Source: an uncultured Candidatus Altimarinota bacterium
GTDB taxonomy: Bacteria > Patescibacteriota > Gracilibacteria > BD1-5 > JAGOOR01
Direction: 5' to 3'
Assembly: GCA_937924685.1 (NCBI GenBank)
Contig: CALEVN010000011.1
Span: 1 to 40,962 of the forward strand
Length of the DNA: 40,962 bases
A program made the position numbers and the translations under genes. How positions within the stretch are numbered: position 1 is the first letter of the stretch; every line of letters starts with the position of its first letter. The notes under the pieces are model-generated. The model was not told the origin of the DNA. It did not search any database and was given only the letters and a program-made list of their open reading frames with translations. Shown here one piece after another: positions 28,709 to 40,962 of the stretch.

Positions 28709-30202
28709 CTATGTTGTTTTTTTGGCAGCTATTTGTGTATCGTAGGCCGCTTGACCAAATGGAGTTGGATACTTTCCTGTGAGACATGCGAGACAGAGTT
28801 CGTTGACCTTGAATTGCACGGCAGTGATCAGGTCAGGTCGAGTGAGATATTTGAGACTCTTCACGCCCAGGGCTTGGGCGAGTTTTCTGAGCTCTTCTTC
28901 AGTAGGATTCTGAATATCCTGGAAGAATTTTGGTGCCATGAGAGTATCAATTGTCGCCATATCGATACCATAAAAACAAGGAGCGACTATTGGGGGAGAA
29001 GGTATGCGGATATGTATCTCAGCTGGCTCGTAGAACTCTTGAAAAGCTTTTATCATATACTCAAGCGTGCTTCCACGAACGAGACTGTCATCCATGAGTA
29101 CGACTACCTTTCCCTTAAAATAATCTTTTAATAGAGGGTTAAAAACATATGCCTGTCTTATCTTTTCTTCGCGTGCGTTGTGACTTGCGATAAATGTTCT
29201 TCCTGACTTACTTTGTTCTGGGTTTTTTGTAATTGCCCTGACACGTTGAATTCCGAGTCTATTTGAATAGCCCGTAGCAGAATCTTGGGAGCTTTCTGGT
29301 ATATCCACTACTACTGTATTGCTCCGTGAGAAACGATCTAGATCGTACTCGGCTAGCGTTTGACCAAAACGATATCTATATGCTGCTGATGCCTCTTTCC
29401 CGAGAACTGTTTGAGGATGAGCAAAATATATCATCTCAAAAATACATCGACTTCTCGGTACGGGAGTATCTATTTTCATGGCTGCTTTTTTTGAAGAAAT
29501 GTCTCCCGATTTTATCTGGAGTATTTGTCCGCTCGATATGTGATCAAAGGTGTGACAGCCAGCACGACTGAGTGCTGCACTTTCACTGGCTACTATAAGC
29601 ATACCATCTTTGATACCGTAGACGAGAGGACGGAATCCCCATTTATCTTTTGCGACAGCCATATCACCTTCCTTATTGACGAGGATGATGTTGCAGCATC
29701 CATCAATCTTATTATGGATATATTCGAGTATTTCTTTTAAGTCCGTTTTTCCATTGTGTACCTGATCTTCTATCATGAATTTCAGTACTTCTGTATCGAG
29801 CAGGGGATTATGCTTCAGGGTATATCCTTTTTTTATGAGTTCATCAGCGATGATTTGTGCATTTACTATGTTCCCGTTAAATGCAAAGGAGAGCCCTGCA
29901 TGTTCGAGTTCGCCTGTTTTGACAGCAAATGGTTGAAGTGCTTCTTCTCAACCCTCGGGCCCACTCGTAGTATATCGGGCATGTCCGATAATAAGAGATG
30001 TCCTTCATTTGTATTTTTTGAGCACTTCCTCTACTCACGAGAGTTCTTCTGAGACATGTCGCATGATACCTCCTTCAGAGACCACAGCAATACCATACCC
30101 TTTCTGTCCTCGATTGGTACTTCCGTAGAGTACATCCGTCAACGTTTGGGGGATACGAGTATCTCTTCATTCGAGTCAAAATACAGCAACAACTCCACAC
30201 AT
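28709..30202 (-). CDS. purF: Amidophosphoribosyltransferase (PurF)
   Basis: 497 residues with TGA = Gly; the N-terminal 142 residues contain several TGAs. The start MCGVVAVFGLEG puts the nucleophile Cys at position 2, so no propeptide is removed apart from Met. The glutaminase domain has NRGQKGYGIA, IGHARYTTSG and SFAFNGNIVN. The phosphoribosyltransferase domain has VVVLMDDSLVRGST (D371, D372). Cysteines in RCIFEMIYFAHP, APCFYGIDMAT and ELCLACLTGKYPT match the four ligands of the [4Fe-4S] cluster of Bacillus-type PurF. The enzyme makes phosphoribosylamine from PRPP and glutamine, the first step of purine synthesis. No other pur gene is in the window, unusual for this organism group. Confidence 0.93.
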
Positions 30203-30264
30203 AGAAAAATATTTGAAATATGGTTTTCAATATGATTATAATCTATGTATCAAAAATACAAATC

Positions 30265-31410
30265 CTATTTTCTCTCGAGCCACCAGAGCATTGCACGAGC
30301 ATCTTCTTTCCAGTTATAGGTCGTCATTTCATGCGGTGTTTCAAATACATACCGTACGAGTGTTTCGGCGTGTGTATCTGAGAGGTCTATATCATAGACT
30401 TCACTTTCATTGAAGGCGATAGAGAGTTCTGTCATCATCGGATATCCTTTGAGGGCGAGAGAGTAGGGGGTATCATTTTGTATCTTTCTGAGGATTTCTT
30501 GTATTGTTTCTCCGTGTGCTCTCGTGGCTGAGGTTTCGAGCATGTAAGCTGGCGCAGTGTGTACTATATCTCCGGGGAGCAAAGATCGAAATTCATATTT
30601 TTTGAGAAATTCGATGAGTGCTGGTGTATAGATCACTTCAGCGGTTTCTCGACGGAAATTCATCGCATCGATATCAAAGGGGACATCTGTTTTTATCTGT
30701 GCGAGAAACTGACTATGCTTCGCTGATTTTCCATCACCGATCATGGCTTGGAGTTTTGGTGAGAGTTCACCGACATTGGCGATGATATTATCGAGCGTGT
30801 CGTATTTTTCGAGGAGAGTGACTGCCGTCTTTGGGCCTATACCTTTCACGCCTGGTATATTATCCGCTGTATCACCTATGAGGGCGAGATAATCGACTAT
30901 TTGTGCTGGATGGATTTCGAATTTTTTAACCGCTTCTTCTTCATCATAGAGACGATCCTTCATAGCGTCGTAGACGTAGACATGACGACCGATGAACTGA
31001 AAGAGATCCTTGTCAGAAGAGACGATCAGGACTCGCTCCATATCGTCACGATGTTTCACAGCGAGAGTTCCTATGATATCGTCAGCTTCGTAACCTGGTA
31101 CTGCTACACGAGGGATTCAGAGGAGATCGGTGACTTCAAATATAGCATCCATCTGACTCGCCAGATCATCAGGCATACTATCACGGTGTGCCTTGTAATT
31201 CTCATCTGCTTCACTTCGAAATGTCCCACCACCGCTATCAAAGGTCATAATGACATATTCTGCTTCCATCTTCATGATTTGCATGAGCGCTTTTGTATAT
31301 CCAAAGAGAGCATTGACTGGCTTTCCATCACGTGTGTGAAATGGAGGAACAGCATAAAATACCCGGAAAATGAGATTAAATCAGTCGATGATGATGAGCT
31401 CGCGTTTCAT
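30265..31410 (-). CDS. 5'-3' exonuclease (N-terminal part of DNA polymerase I), no polymerase domain
   Basis: 381 residues. The N-terminus MKRELIIIDGFNLIFRVFYA, with Gly from TGA, is the start of PolA/FEN-type nucleases. MTFDSGGGTFRSE, GYEADDIIGTLA and VSSDKDLFQF supply the acidic metal ligands. GDTADNIPGVKGIGPKTA is the helix-hairpin-helix DNA-binding motif. After about residue 290 comes ELSIAFNESEVYDIDLSD, which looks like the beginning of the 3'-5' exonuclease-like domain of PolA, but the frame ends with TAG soon after. The polymerase domain is absent. It could process Okazaki fragment flaps as a stand-alone enzyme. Confidence 0.88.
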
Positions 31411-31427
31411 AAATTATCAATGACGAA

Positions 31428-32108
31428 TTAGTATGTATTTGCTCGGATATCAGAATTGTTTTCAGATGGAGCAACCCGTAACTTCATATGATCAAAAAAT
31501 TCCTGTTCTAATTGATTATCAACATGATACAAATCAATCCATATACTTGCATCATTCAACTGTATTCAATAATGTTTTGCATCTTTTTCTCCAGGTTTTA
31601 TCCACTCAAATACGAATTTTTCACCGAATTTTTCACTTAGTTTTTTCGGTCAGGAAACGATCTGGTTATTACTCTTTCTCATTCTATTTGTTATTTCTCT
31701 GAGTTTCTCTTCCGGAGAGAGTTTTTCATTTTCTTCTAGACTACACTCTTCTTTCCTACATCCTGCCATTCATTCATTGGTGATAGTAGCGTAGGGTTTT
31801 GATTCATCTTCATTTCCATTATTCAAAAATGCTGAATATATGGCATGTCGTGAAGCATTATCCATATCGCCACAACAATAAAATTTCCATGCACTCGGAT
31901 AAGAAAAATCAAATGCGGGAAATACATACGCATCTTTGCCAGTTCCATGAATAGAGTCCCAATACTTCTGTGTTATATGAGTCCATTCCTGAGCAATGGT
32001 TTCTGGGGTGTTTGTATTGCTGCTGGTTGTTTTTGGGAGAAGGACATTATTTTTCACACATGATGCTAGCACTGTCATGGTAAAAATGAGAAAGAGAATT
32101 TTTTTCAT
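31428..32108 (-). CDS. Putative lipoprotein, unknown function
   Basis: 226 residues. The start MKKILFLIFTMTVLASC is a typical lipoprotein signal with Cys17; in-frame ATGs further upstream would spoil it. A Ser/Thr/Asn linker is followed by a globular part with EWTHITQKYWDSIHG, FPAFDFSYPSAWKFYCCGDM and a late FVFEWIKPGEKDAKHYGIQL stretch. The FSYPSAWKF pattern resembles domains of secreted proteins in CPR genomes, of unknown role. Three TGA codons fall in the C-terminal half; a standard-code call would stop at 31770. It ends just before the start of the exonuclease gene on the same strand. Confidence 0.7.
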
Positions 32109-32212
32109 GTTCTGAGTATACATCCCGGTATTCAAATGCAAGGCATTTTCTGTATCCATCAACCTCATAATAATCCATTGCAAACTCTTCATTCTTCTCT
32201 ATCATTCTCTCT

Positions 32213-32719
32213 ATGTTTACCTCTCTCTTCCATTCAAAAAAACCAGCCCCTCTCGATCTATTTCGCACGTATCTCCCACAAATGGTGTACTGAGCGGTCG
32301 ATGGGACAGTGACGACTTTTGCTGTTGTGGCTGGTGCTACCGGAGGGGAGCTCTCAAATAAAACAATTATTATTCTCGGCCTCGCAAATCTCTTTGCAGA
32401 TGGGGCATCGATGTCGATCAGTGCATACCTCGCTGCTCGCAGCGAAAAGGCCTGAAAGAAAACTCCACTCTCGATCGCTCTCTGGACGCTCGTTGCATTT
32501 ATCGTTGTATGATTCACGCCAATGGTACCCTATGTATTTAATGTGGGGACCTTTGTTCTTTCGTGTGTGATGACGGGTGTGGCATTTTTGGGAATTTGAT
32601 TCGTCAAATGAGTTGTCTCAAAAACGACACCTTTCTTTTCAGCTCTTCAAACACTCATACTTGGTACCATAGCCGCACTCATTGCCTATGGCGTGGGAGT
32701 ATGGCTCGCAGGACTTTAG
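32213..32719 (+). CDS. VIT1/CCC1-family Fe2+/Mn2+ transporter
   Basis: 168 residues with about four or five membrane helices. MVYGAVDGTVTTFAVVAGAT is the first-helix signature of VIT1/CCC1 proteins, with the Asp30-Gly31 metal pathway residues and one Gly from TGA. NLFADGASMSISAYLAARSE matches helix 2. The cytosolic metal-binding helical insert of eukaryotic VIT1 is missing, as in short bacterial forms. It probably moves iron or manganese out of the cytoplasm. Divergent from the lipoprotein gene and followed 18 nt later by comEC. Confidence 0.88.
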
Positions 32720-32737
32720 TCTTTTCATAGTTTTCTC

Positions 32738-34165
32738 ATGCTCTTCTGTATTTCATTTCTTTCGGGAATACTGATCGGAGACATATGGATGCGAGCTGGT
32801 TTTTTTCTCGTGGTGATGATAGTCATGGTGGGATTTTTTTGGCCATGGAAAACACGTATTATTCTTTTTATAAATATCATTCTTGTATGTTGAGGCTATG
32901 CGTATGCTCTCCATACTCTCTCTACGTACGAAAAAACACGCACACTGATCGGTGAACGTGTGTGATGGGAGAGTCATGAACATACTCTCTCTGGGGCTGT
33001 TGGCGAGCTCCTCTCTGTTTCTGAATTTTCTCACCGATATAGAGTGACAGTTACTTCTCTGGATGGATCAGGATGATTTACAAATTTCGACATCGCTCTC
33101 TCGCTTCCACCAAATCTCTCACTTCTTCCCGGAGATACCGTCCGTGTGCTGGGTAAATTTTCTTTCCCGAGAGATACCTATGACTACGCTTCTGAAAAAC
33201 AGCTCTGGTATCGCTGAATCGTAGGAGAATTGCGTGCATATCATACAGATAAGACACCACCAAAGCGCTATACACTTCTCGTGCGTTTGCGTCAATGGTT
33301 TGATACGTCATTATCTAATGTATTTCCTCGTGAATGACATGACCTGCTCTCTGGTATACTTCTCTGACAACGTTCACATCTGGATGCGACACTTCTCTCT
33401 GAGCTTAAAGCATCAGGCCTCATGCATATCATGGTTGTGAGTGGTGGAAATGTCATCATGCTCATTGTTTTTCTCTCCCTCTTTCTCCGTGTATTTCATC
33501 CCTGGATACGTATAGGAGTCGTGATAGTTACATTGGTTTCTTTTGTGATGCTGGTATGAGGAGATGCCGCTGTATGGCGTGCTGCACTGATGGGTATAAT
33601 AGGGTATAGTGCGAGCCTTTGGTGATATAGATTTCCTCGTTTTCTCTTACCGCTCGGAGTGGCTGTTATGCTCTCCCTCTTTCAGCCCCTCTCGATAGCG
33701 TATGATATAGGATTACAGCTCTCGTTTCTCTCTGTGGTATGTATTATTGGATGGTGAAAAAATTTCACTCGTATGTTTTCTTTTCTTGGGCCATTTTTTG
33801 CGGAGGCATTTGCACTGACGCTCGCTGCTACGATGGGTACATTTCCGATAACGCTCTTTTATTTTGGTACTTTTTCTCTCGTGTGACCTATTGCAAATCT
33901 CTTTGCAGCACCAGCCCTCCCGATCCTCATGTACAGCGGTATTCTGACACTATTCGCACATACAGTTTCATCGACATTATCGTATGCGATTGGCTATGTG
34001 CCATGGATTTTTTCTTTGTATCTCTTTCGGGTTATTCATTTGTTTTGATCGTCATCATGGTCTCTTATACAGTTTCATCTCGGACTTTATGCGAATTATT
34101 TTATGATAGTGACTCTGGGTTTTCTATTTTTGGCGTTACTGGCATGAGAAAAAAATCATCGATAG
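32738..34165 (+). CDS. comEC: ComEC/Rec2-family DNA-uptake channel protein
   Basis: 475 residues with many TGA = Gly codons. Two N-terminal membrane helices are followed by an OB-like outer domain (RYRVTVTSLDGSGGFTNF, LLPGDTVRVLGKFSFPRDTY). The competence domain starts with GHDLLSGILLGQRSHLDATL, and SGLMHIMVVSGGNVIMLIVF carries the H-(L/I)-x-x-SG-N/H motif of ComEC. About eight further helices follow. The C-terminal metallo-beta-lactamase-like domain of full-length ComEC is absent. Its role is passage of single-stranded DNA through the membrane during natural transformation. The last 65 bases overlap the 3' end of the converging gene. Confidence 0.9.
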
Positions 34166-34808
34166 TAATTCCCTGAATCATAAGAATCATTTTTTTGGTG
34201 ACTCCACGAGCAACTCGTGCCGCATCACCGGGAGCGATATCAATCCCACGGTCATAGAGAAAGTGAGCGAGTACGTGAGCACAGAGTTTTGTGAGACCTT
34301 CTTCGTGTGTCGTATTCATCATATCGTTAATTTTCTTCGTTGATGTCTGAGAAGGATCTATCGTGATACATCCACGAAGTGTCTCGGTCCATATATTGAG
34401 ATGTTTGGTGATTTCTGGAGCGAGCGGTTCACTATAGGTCGTTCGTGCACTAAATGGCGTAATAGTTGGTATCTGTGCTGCCGGGAGGCTGAGACCTTCT
34501 CGTACTTTTACTGTGTATTCGTCAGAGAGGGGAAGGAGGTATCCGAGAAGGAGATGGGATGGACATCGGGCATTCAGAAGTGGTACGAGCTGATTGATGA
34601 CGTGATCGTAGACAGAACTCTGGAGGAGTTTTTTTACGAGTTCTGAGAGCCAGATATCATATTTTACTGCTTTTTTTTCATCTTTTTGAGACCGTGCTAT
34701 CCCTGCGAGCGCCGCTGCGGCTTCTTCACGCTGTTCTTCACTCTGCTCTGCGACTTTCCCAGAGAGATTCAGACCGTCCAGATTATCATTTCATGTATTG
34801 AGAGACAT
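34101..34808 (-). CDS. Conserved-looking protein of unknown function
   Basis: 235 residues. The N-terminus MSLNTGNDNLDGLNLSGKVA leads into an Ala/Glu-rich helix (EEQREEAAAALAGIARSQKD), then LSELVKKLLQSSVYDHVINQ and a mixed domain with LLPLSDEYTVKVREGLSLP. The end reads LCAHVLAHFLYDRGIDIAPG, then ARVARGVTKKM. No known family. A TATAAT lies 10 nt before the start on the minus strand (around 34819-34824), so it may have its own nearly leaderless promoter. Its 3' end overlaps comEC on the other strand by 65 nt. It follows a 631-residue low-complexity protein gene. Confidence 0.65.
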
Positions 34809-34853
34809 ATTTTTTGATATTATAGATATTTTTATGATGTGTAAAATTATCGT

Positions 34854-36749
34854 TTAATAGAGTCATGGTTGTTCTGGCTTGAGACGTTTCATAGTCTCCC
34901 GAATATGTTTTAGCTCCTCTTCAAATGGTCTCAGTCCTCCAATCTGTGCATGAAAATCAACAATTCCGCCATGTATTCTTGGATCTAGATTTTCTCATTT
35001 AAATGGATTATTTCATCGTGTTACAGCATAGGGATCATTTTCTGCTGTGAGCTTTGCATATGGATGATCTGGTTGCACTTCTCGGAGAAATTTTCCTACT
35101 GCCTCTTTATGTTCTGCTGGTAATTGGACTATGGAGCCAGATCTATCTGTCCATCCACGTATTTCTGGACGATACTGATAGTATCCAGACATTACTTTCT
35201 TGAGAGTTTGTTTTGTGGATGTATTGATATTATTATGATGACTTGCATCAACATTTGGAATCCTGTTTAGCTGATCAGAAGTCCCTGATTTTTCGATTGT
35301 TTTTCGTACATCTGTATTGGTTCTTTCGCTAAATGCATCAATTAATCTATCTTCTGCTTTTTCAACCATATTTGCCATAAAATCCCTATCTCTTCGCATT
35401 TCTCGAGTTAAAGCCCCGTCGTTACCACTCATATAGCCATCAAGTGCTGTATCTCCGGCTGTTTTGATTTTTGTTGGTTCTATCGTAGGGGGAGTGATTT
35501 TTCCATTTTCTTTTGAGGCTTGAGGTTTTTCACCAGGTTGTTCTGGGGTCACTGCTTCAGGTATGTTTTCTGGTACTATTGGCTTTTCTTTTTGAATTGC
35601 TCGGAGCTTCGGGTCATCTTTATCTACTTTCTCCTTTTTAATTCCGTCTGCGCCTGGATATGCACGCATTGATTCTCTCTGTTCTTTTAGCGCTTTCATA
35701 TTTTCTTCATCCTCAGTTTTCATATGTTCATGTATCCTCGATTCCCGTTCTTCTTTTGTAAGACGAGACCATCATATGTCTCACTCTAATTTTTTTCTAG
35801 TTTCATTTTTACGAGCATTGATATGAGCCTCGTCGGCTTTTCTTTGTTCTTCGCCTTCTTTTCCTCATTGTTGTGTACCCTGAAAATTATCTGGAGTCTC
35901 TGCAGGCTTTGTTGTCTCTGCAGGCTTTGTTGTCTCTGCAGGCTTTGTTGTCTCTGCAGGCTTTCCCTTCTTAAAGAGTTTTGCGTGAAAATCAGGATCT
36001 CTCTTGGTGTCTATATAACCCATCATCTCATTTATCTCTTCTTGGGTTTTATTTGGCTTATTACGTAGAGCGCCAAATCGTGCTCTATTTTCTGGTGCTA
36101 CGAGATCATGATCTTCCCCATCTTTCTTTTTACTTGATGTATTTTGAGATGTTTTTGTCTCTGTTTTCTGTTCAGGAGTAGTTTCTACTTTTTTTGGTTT
36201 TTCTTTTGGTCGAGATTGTTGTATTATCCTCTCTCGTTCTTCTGGGCTTTGAGACCAGGGTATGCCACCGTTATCTGCAAATGTCTTCTCCTTTTTAGGA
36301 GTTGAATGTATTGGTGATGGTTTTTCTTTTTTTGGTTGTCATTCCGGAGCTTTTTTGATTTCTTGGGTACTTCCGCTTTGAAATCTTTCTTCTTCTATTG
36401 CTTGAAATGTTTTTCCAGCATTTTCTTTTGAAATAGAACGGGGAGCACTATTACTGATTGGACTTGATGGTTTTATGGCTGGCTTTTCTTCTCTTGGTTT
36501 TGTATTATTTTCAGGGGATTTTTTTGCATCTTGTGCCTTTTCTTTATTGGGCGGAACAGGGAGAGGAGCAGTCTTATATTGTTCCTGAAGAGGATTTCTT
36601 CACTGAAATGAATCCGCCGTTTTTTTTGGTATTTTTGGAAGAGAGTTGTTAGTTTTTGTTAAATCATCCGCACTTTTTTTATTCTTTTCTACTGTATTTG
36701 TAGCCGATAGTGGCGCCTTTTTTTCAATTTTTTTTTCAGGAGAAAACAT
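34854..36749 (-). CDS. Large low-complexity Pro/Lys/Glu/Thr-rich protein with tandem repeats
   Basis: 631 residues in one frame from ATG 36749 to TAA 34854. The first 330 residues are low in hydrophobics and rich in Lys, Pro, Glu, Ser and Thr (for example PSSPISNSAPRSISKENAGK), so probably disordered. They include four tandem KPAET(T/P) units encoded by identical 18-bp repeats. A charged coiled part follows (ARKNETRKKLEGDIGWSRLT, KEERESRIHEHM). The C-terminal 200 residues look folded: LTREMRRDRDFMANMVEKAE, GYYQYRPEIRGWTDRSG, and ending in RETMKRLKPEQP. No signal peptide or membrane helix, and no known family. The gene starts 1 nt after the stop of the preceding small gene, so they are coupled. 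Confidence 0.7.
35897..35964. repeat. Tandem 18-bp repeat inside the low-complexity gene
   Basis: Three exact copies of TCTCTGCAGGCTTTGTTG and a 14-bp fourth partial copy, encoding KPAETT repeats on the minus strand. Perfect identity between copies points to recent slippage or recent expansion. Confidence 0.9.
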
Positions 36750-36750
36750 A

Positions 36751-37140
36751 TTAAAATCTTTTTATAAGAGTAGCGCCAAGACCCGTCTTATTATCTGGAA
36801 GAGAGCCCGGTCTTCCTACCTCTGTGACTGTTGTTGTACCAACAGTGAACTCGAGAGATTTCTTTTTATTTTCGAACTTGATACCAGTGGTGGTGCTCGA
36901 CATAGATTCTCCTCTCGCAGACGTTGTTCCGATTCATATGTTCCAATTTTTCTCTTTCTTTTCTGGTTTTTTTGCTACTTGAGCGGTGAGTTTTTTCTCT
37001 GCTTTTTTATTTTCTCCTTTGATGTTATCAGGAGTTTTCGCTTTCTGGGCCTCATCTTTTTCATTGTTGTTTGGTTTTTTTTGGATGTCTTCGGCTTTTG
37101 TTCCCATAGGAGATTTTTTAGTCTGCTCATATAGTATCAT
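36751..37140 (-). CDS. Lys-rich protein of unknown function
   Basis: 129 residues with one TGA = Gly in the middle (36934-36936). The first half is charged and low in complexity (KAEDIQKKPNNNEKDEAQKA, then KKLTAQVAKKPEKKEKN). The second half is Gly/Thr-rich: MSSTTTGIKFENKKKSLEFT and PGSLPDNKTGLGATLIKRF. Composition is like the N-terminus of the next gene, which starts 1 nt after this stop; the two may work together. The start is uncertain: ATG 37140 overlaps a possible -10 (TACTAT), and ATG 37107 (MGTKAED) is an alternative. Confidence 0.55.
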
Positions 37141-37332
37141 ATATATCTATGCTCTGCAACAGACGGACGAGAAAGAACACATTTTTTACTCGTTCTCATT
37201 TTTTTTAACGCTTATCTCTCAGAAAAAAATCACAGAAAACTCACAAATACTGATTTTTTCATCGAGATTTGGCAAGTCAACCCCCCGTTTTTTATTTATT
37301 TAAAGGTCAAAAGTACATTTTTTAAAAAAGTT

Positions 37333-37360
37333 TTGACACTAGGTATTTTTTCTCTATATT
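37333..37360 (+). promoter_or_regulatory. rRNA operon promoter
   Basis: TTGACA (37333-37338) and TATATT (37355-37360) with a 16-bp spacer, preceded by an A/T-rich stretch like an UP element. Transcription would begin near 37367, about 117 nt before the 16S gene. The rest of the gap 37141-37483 holds only AT-rich DNA and the pre-rRNA leader. Confidence 0.8.
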
Positions 37361-37410
37361 ACGCCTCGTCACTTCGGGCAGCAATGCCTGAGTTGATATT
37401 GCTCCTTTAC

Positions 37411-37440
37411 ATAATCAGTACAGAAAGAAGGTGAGGTTTC
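37411..37440 (+). other. 5' arm of the pre-16S processing helix
   Basis: Bases 37411-37440 (ATAATCAGTACAG... to ...GGTTTC) are complementary to 38999-39029 downstream of the 16S gene, with one bulged base and one G-U pair. This is the long stem that brings the ends of the 16S precursor together for RNase III cleavage. Confidence 0.8.
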
Positions 37441-37483
37441 CGTGCATTCAAGCACGTTAAAAAATCAAATATTCAATTTTTAC

Positions 37484-38993
<1,510 letters not shown>

Positions 38994-38998
38994 ATATT

Positions 38999-39029
38999 GA
39001 AACCTTCACCTTCTTTCTGTGCTGATTAT
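38999..39029 (+). other. 3' arm of the pre-16S processing helix, in a short tRNA-less spacer
   Basis: Pairs with 37411-37440. The 16S-23S spacer (38994-39119, about 126 nt) has no tRNA-Ile or tRNA-Ala gene, which many bacteria carry here. Confidence 0.8.
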
Positions 39030-39119
39030 TACTTGAGCGTGCTCTTGTACATAATCTAGAAAAAAGTAGTAGTGAGTAAAAGCAATTAGTAAGTGAGAGT
39101 GTACACAAAAGCGATGGAA

Positions 39120-40962
<1,843 letters not shown>

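Noticed and set aside
30901..31431. 176-codon plus-strand frame
   Set aside because: It is antisense to the exonuclease, which has complete catalytic and helix-hairpin-helix motifs.
35897..35964. CRISPR-like repeat array
   Set aside because: The 18-bp units are directly adjacent with no spacers, lie in frame in a coding region and encode KPAETT; no cas genes are present.

Overview
The window reads as chromosome of a small-genome candidate-phyla-radiation bacterium of the Gracilibacteria/Absconditabacteria type. The decisive sign is the genetic code. Almost every long gene is cut by in-frame TGA codons unless TGA is read as glycine (translation table 25). The TGAs sit exactly where conserved motifs need Gly: the TGES motif of the copper ATPase, DPACGTGGF of HsdM, DPPYG and FGGSGST of the DNA methyltransferases, GGH of the ParB domain and KGSQ of MurF. 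TGG is still used for Trp. All coordinates here are called with TGA = Gly and only TAA/TAG as stops. The sequence is AT-rich, purine-rich Shine-Dalgarno sites are essentially absent, and several genes have a -10 box 6-8 nt before the ATG, as expected for leaderless mRNAs. The 3' end of the 16S rRNA carries CCUCU where CCUCC is usual.

Layout. 1-4312: the end of a probable solute-binding protein, murF, two membrane proteins (DUF2177, DUF1295), a tiny Lys/Ala-rich protein and a VOC/glyoxalase-like protein, with intergenic hairpin repeats between them. 4365-10883: a complete type I restriction-modification operon (hsdR-hsdM-hsdS) followed by an unrecognised PD-(D/E)XK nuclease-like gene. 10884-11250: a gene-free stretch with a terminator, three spaced segments resembling tRNA 3' ends, and a promoter overlapped by a 27-bp palindrome. 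11251-17474: a copper-handling operon (SHOCT membrane protein, CopA ATPase, HXXEE membrane protein, HMA-TauE/SafE fusion, cupredoxin, multicopper oxidase lipoprotein, CsoR repressor). The palindrome is the likely CsoR operator. 17475-18170: two small minus-strand reading frames, a terminator and a direct repeat. 18171-23442: a phage-derived block (ParB-methyltransferase, second methyltransferase, terminase small and large subunits, serine recombinase) without portal, capsid or tail genes. 23493-28444: a type IIG/ISP-like restriction-methylation enzyme, a possible HEPN protein, a membrane-anchored protein and two small minus-strand genes. A tRNA-Gln follows at 28582-28655. A 14-bp repeat of the tRNA-Gln 3' end (including CCA) lies at 10948-10961, so 10948-28594 may be one integrated element of about 17.6 kb.

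28709-37140: purF, a PolA-type 5'-3' exonuclease without polymerase domain and a lipoprotein (minus strand); a VIT1/CCC1-type transporter and a ComEC channel protein (plus strand); then a three-gene minus-strand cluster of unknown function that includes a 631-residue low-complexity protein with identical 18-bp repeats. 37333-40962: an rRNA operon with a clear promoter, 16S rRNA, a short spacer without tRNA genes, and the 5' part of 23S rRNA running off the window. A long helix pairs the two sides of the 16S gene.
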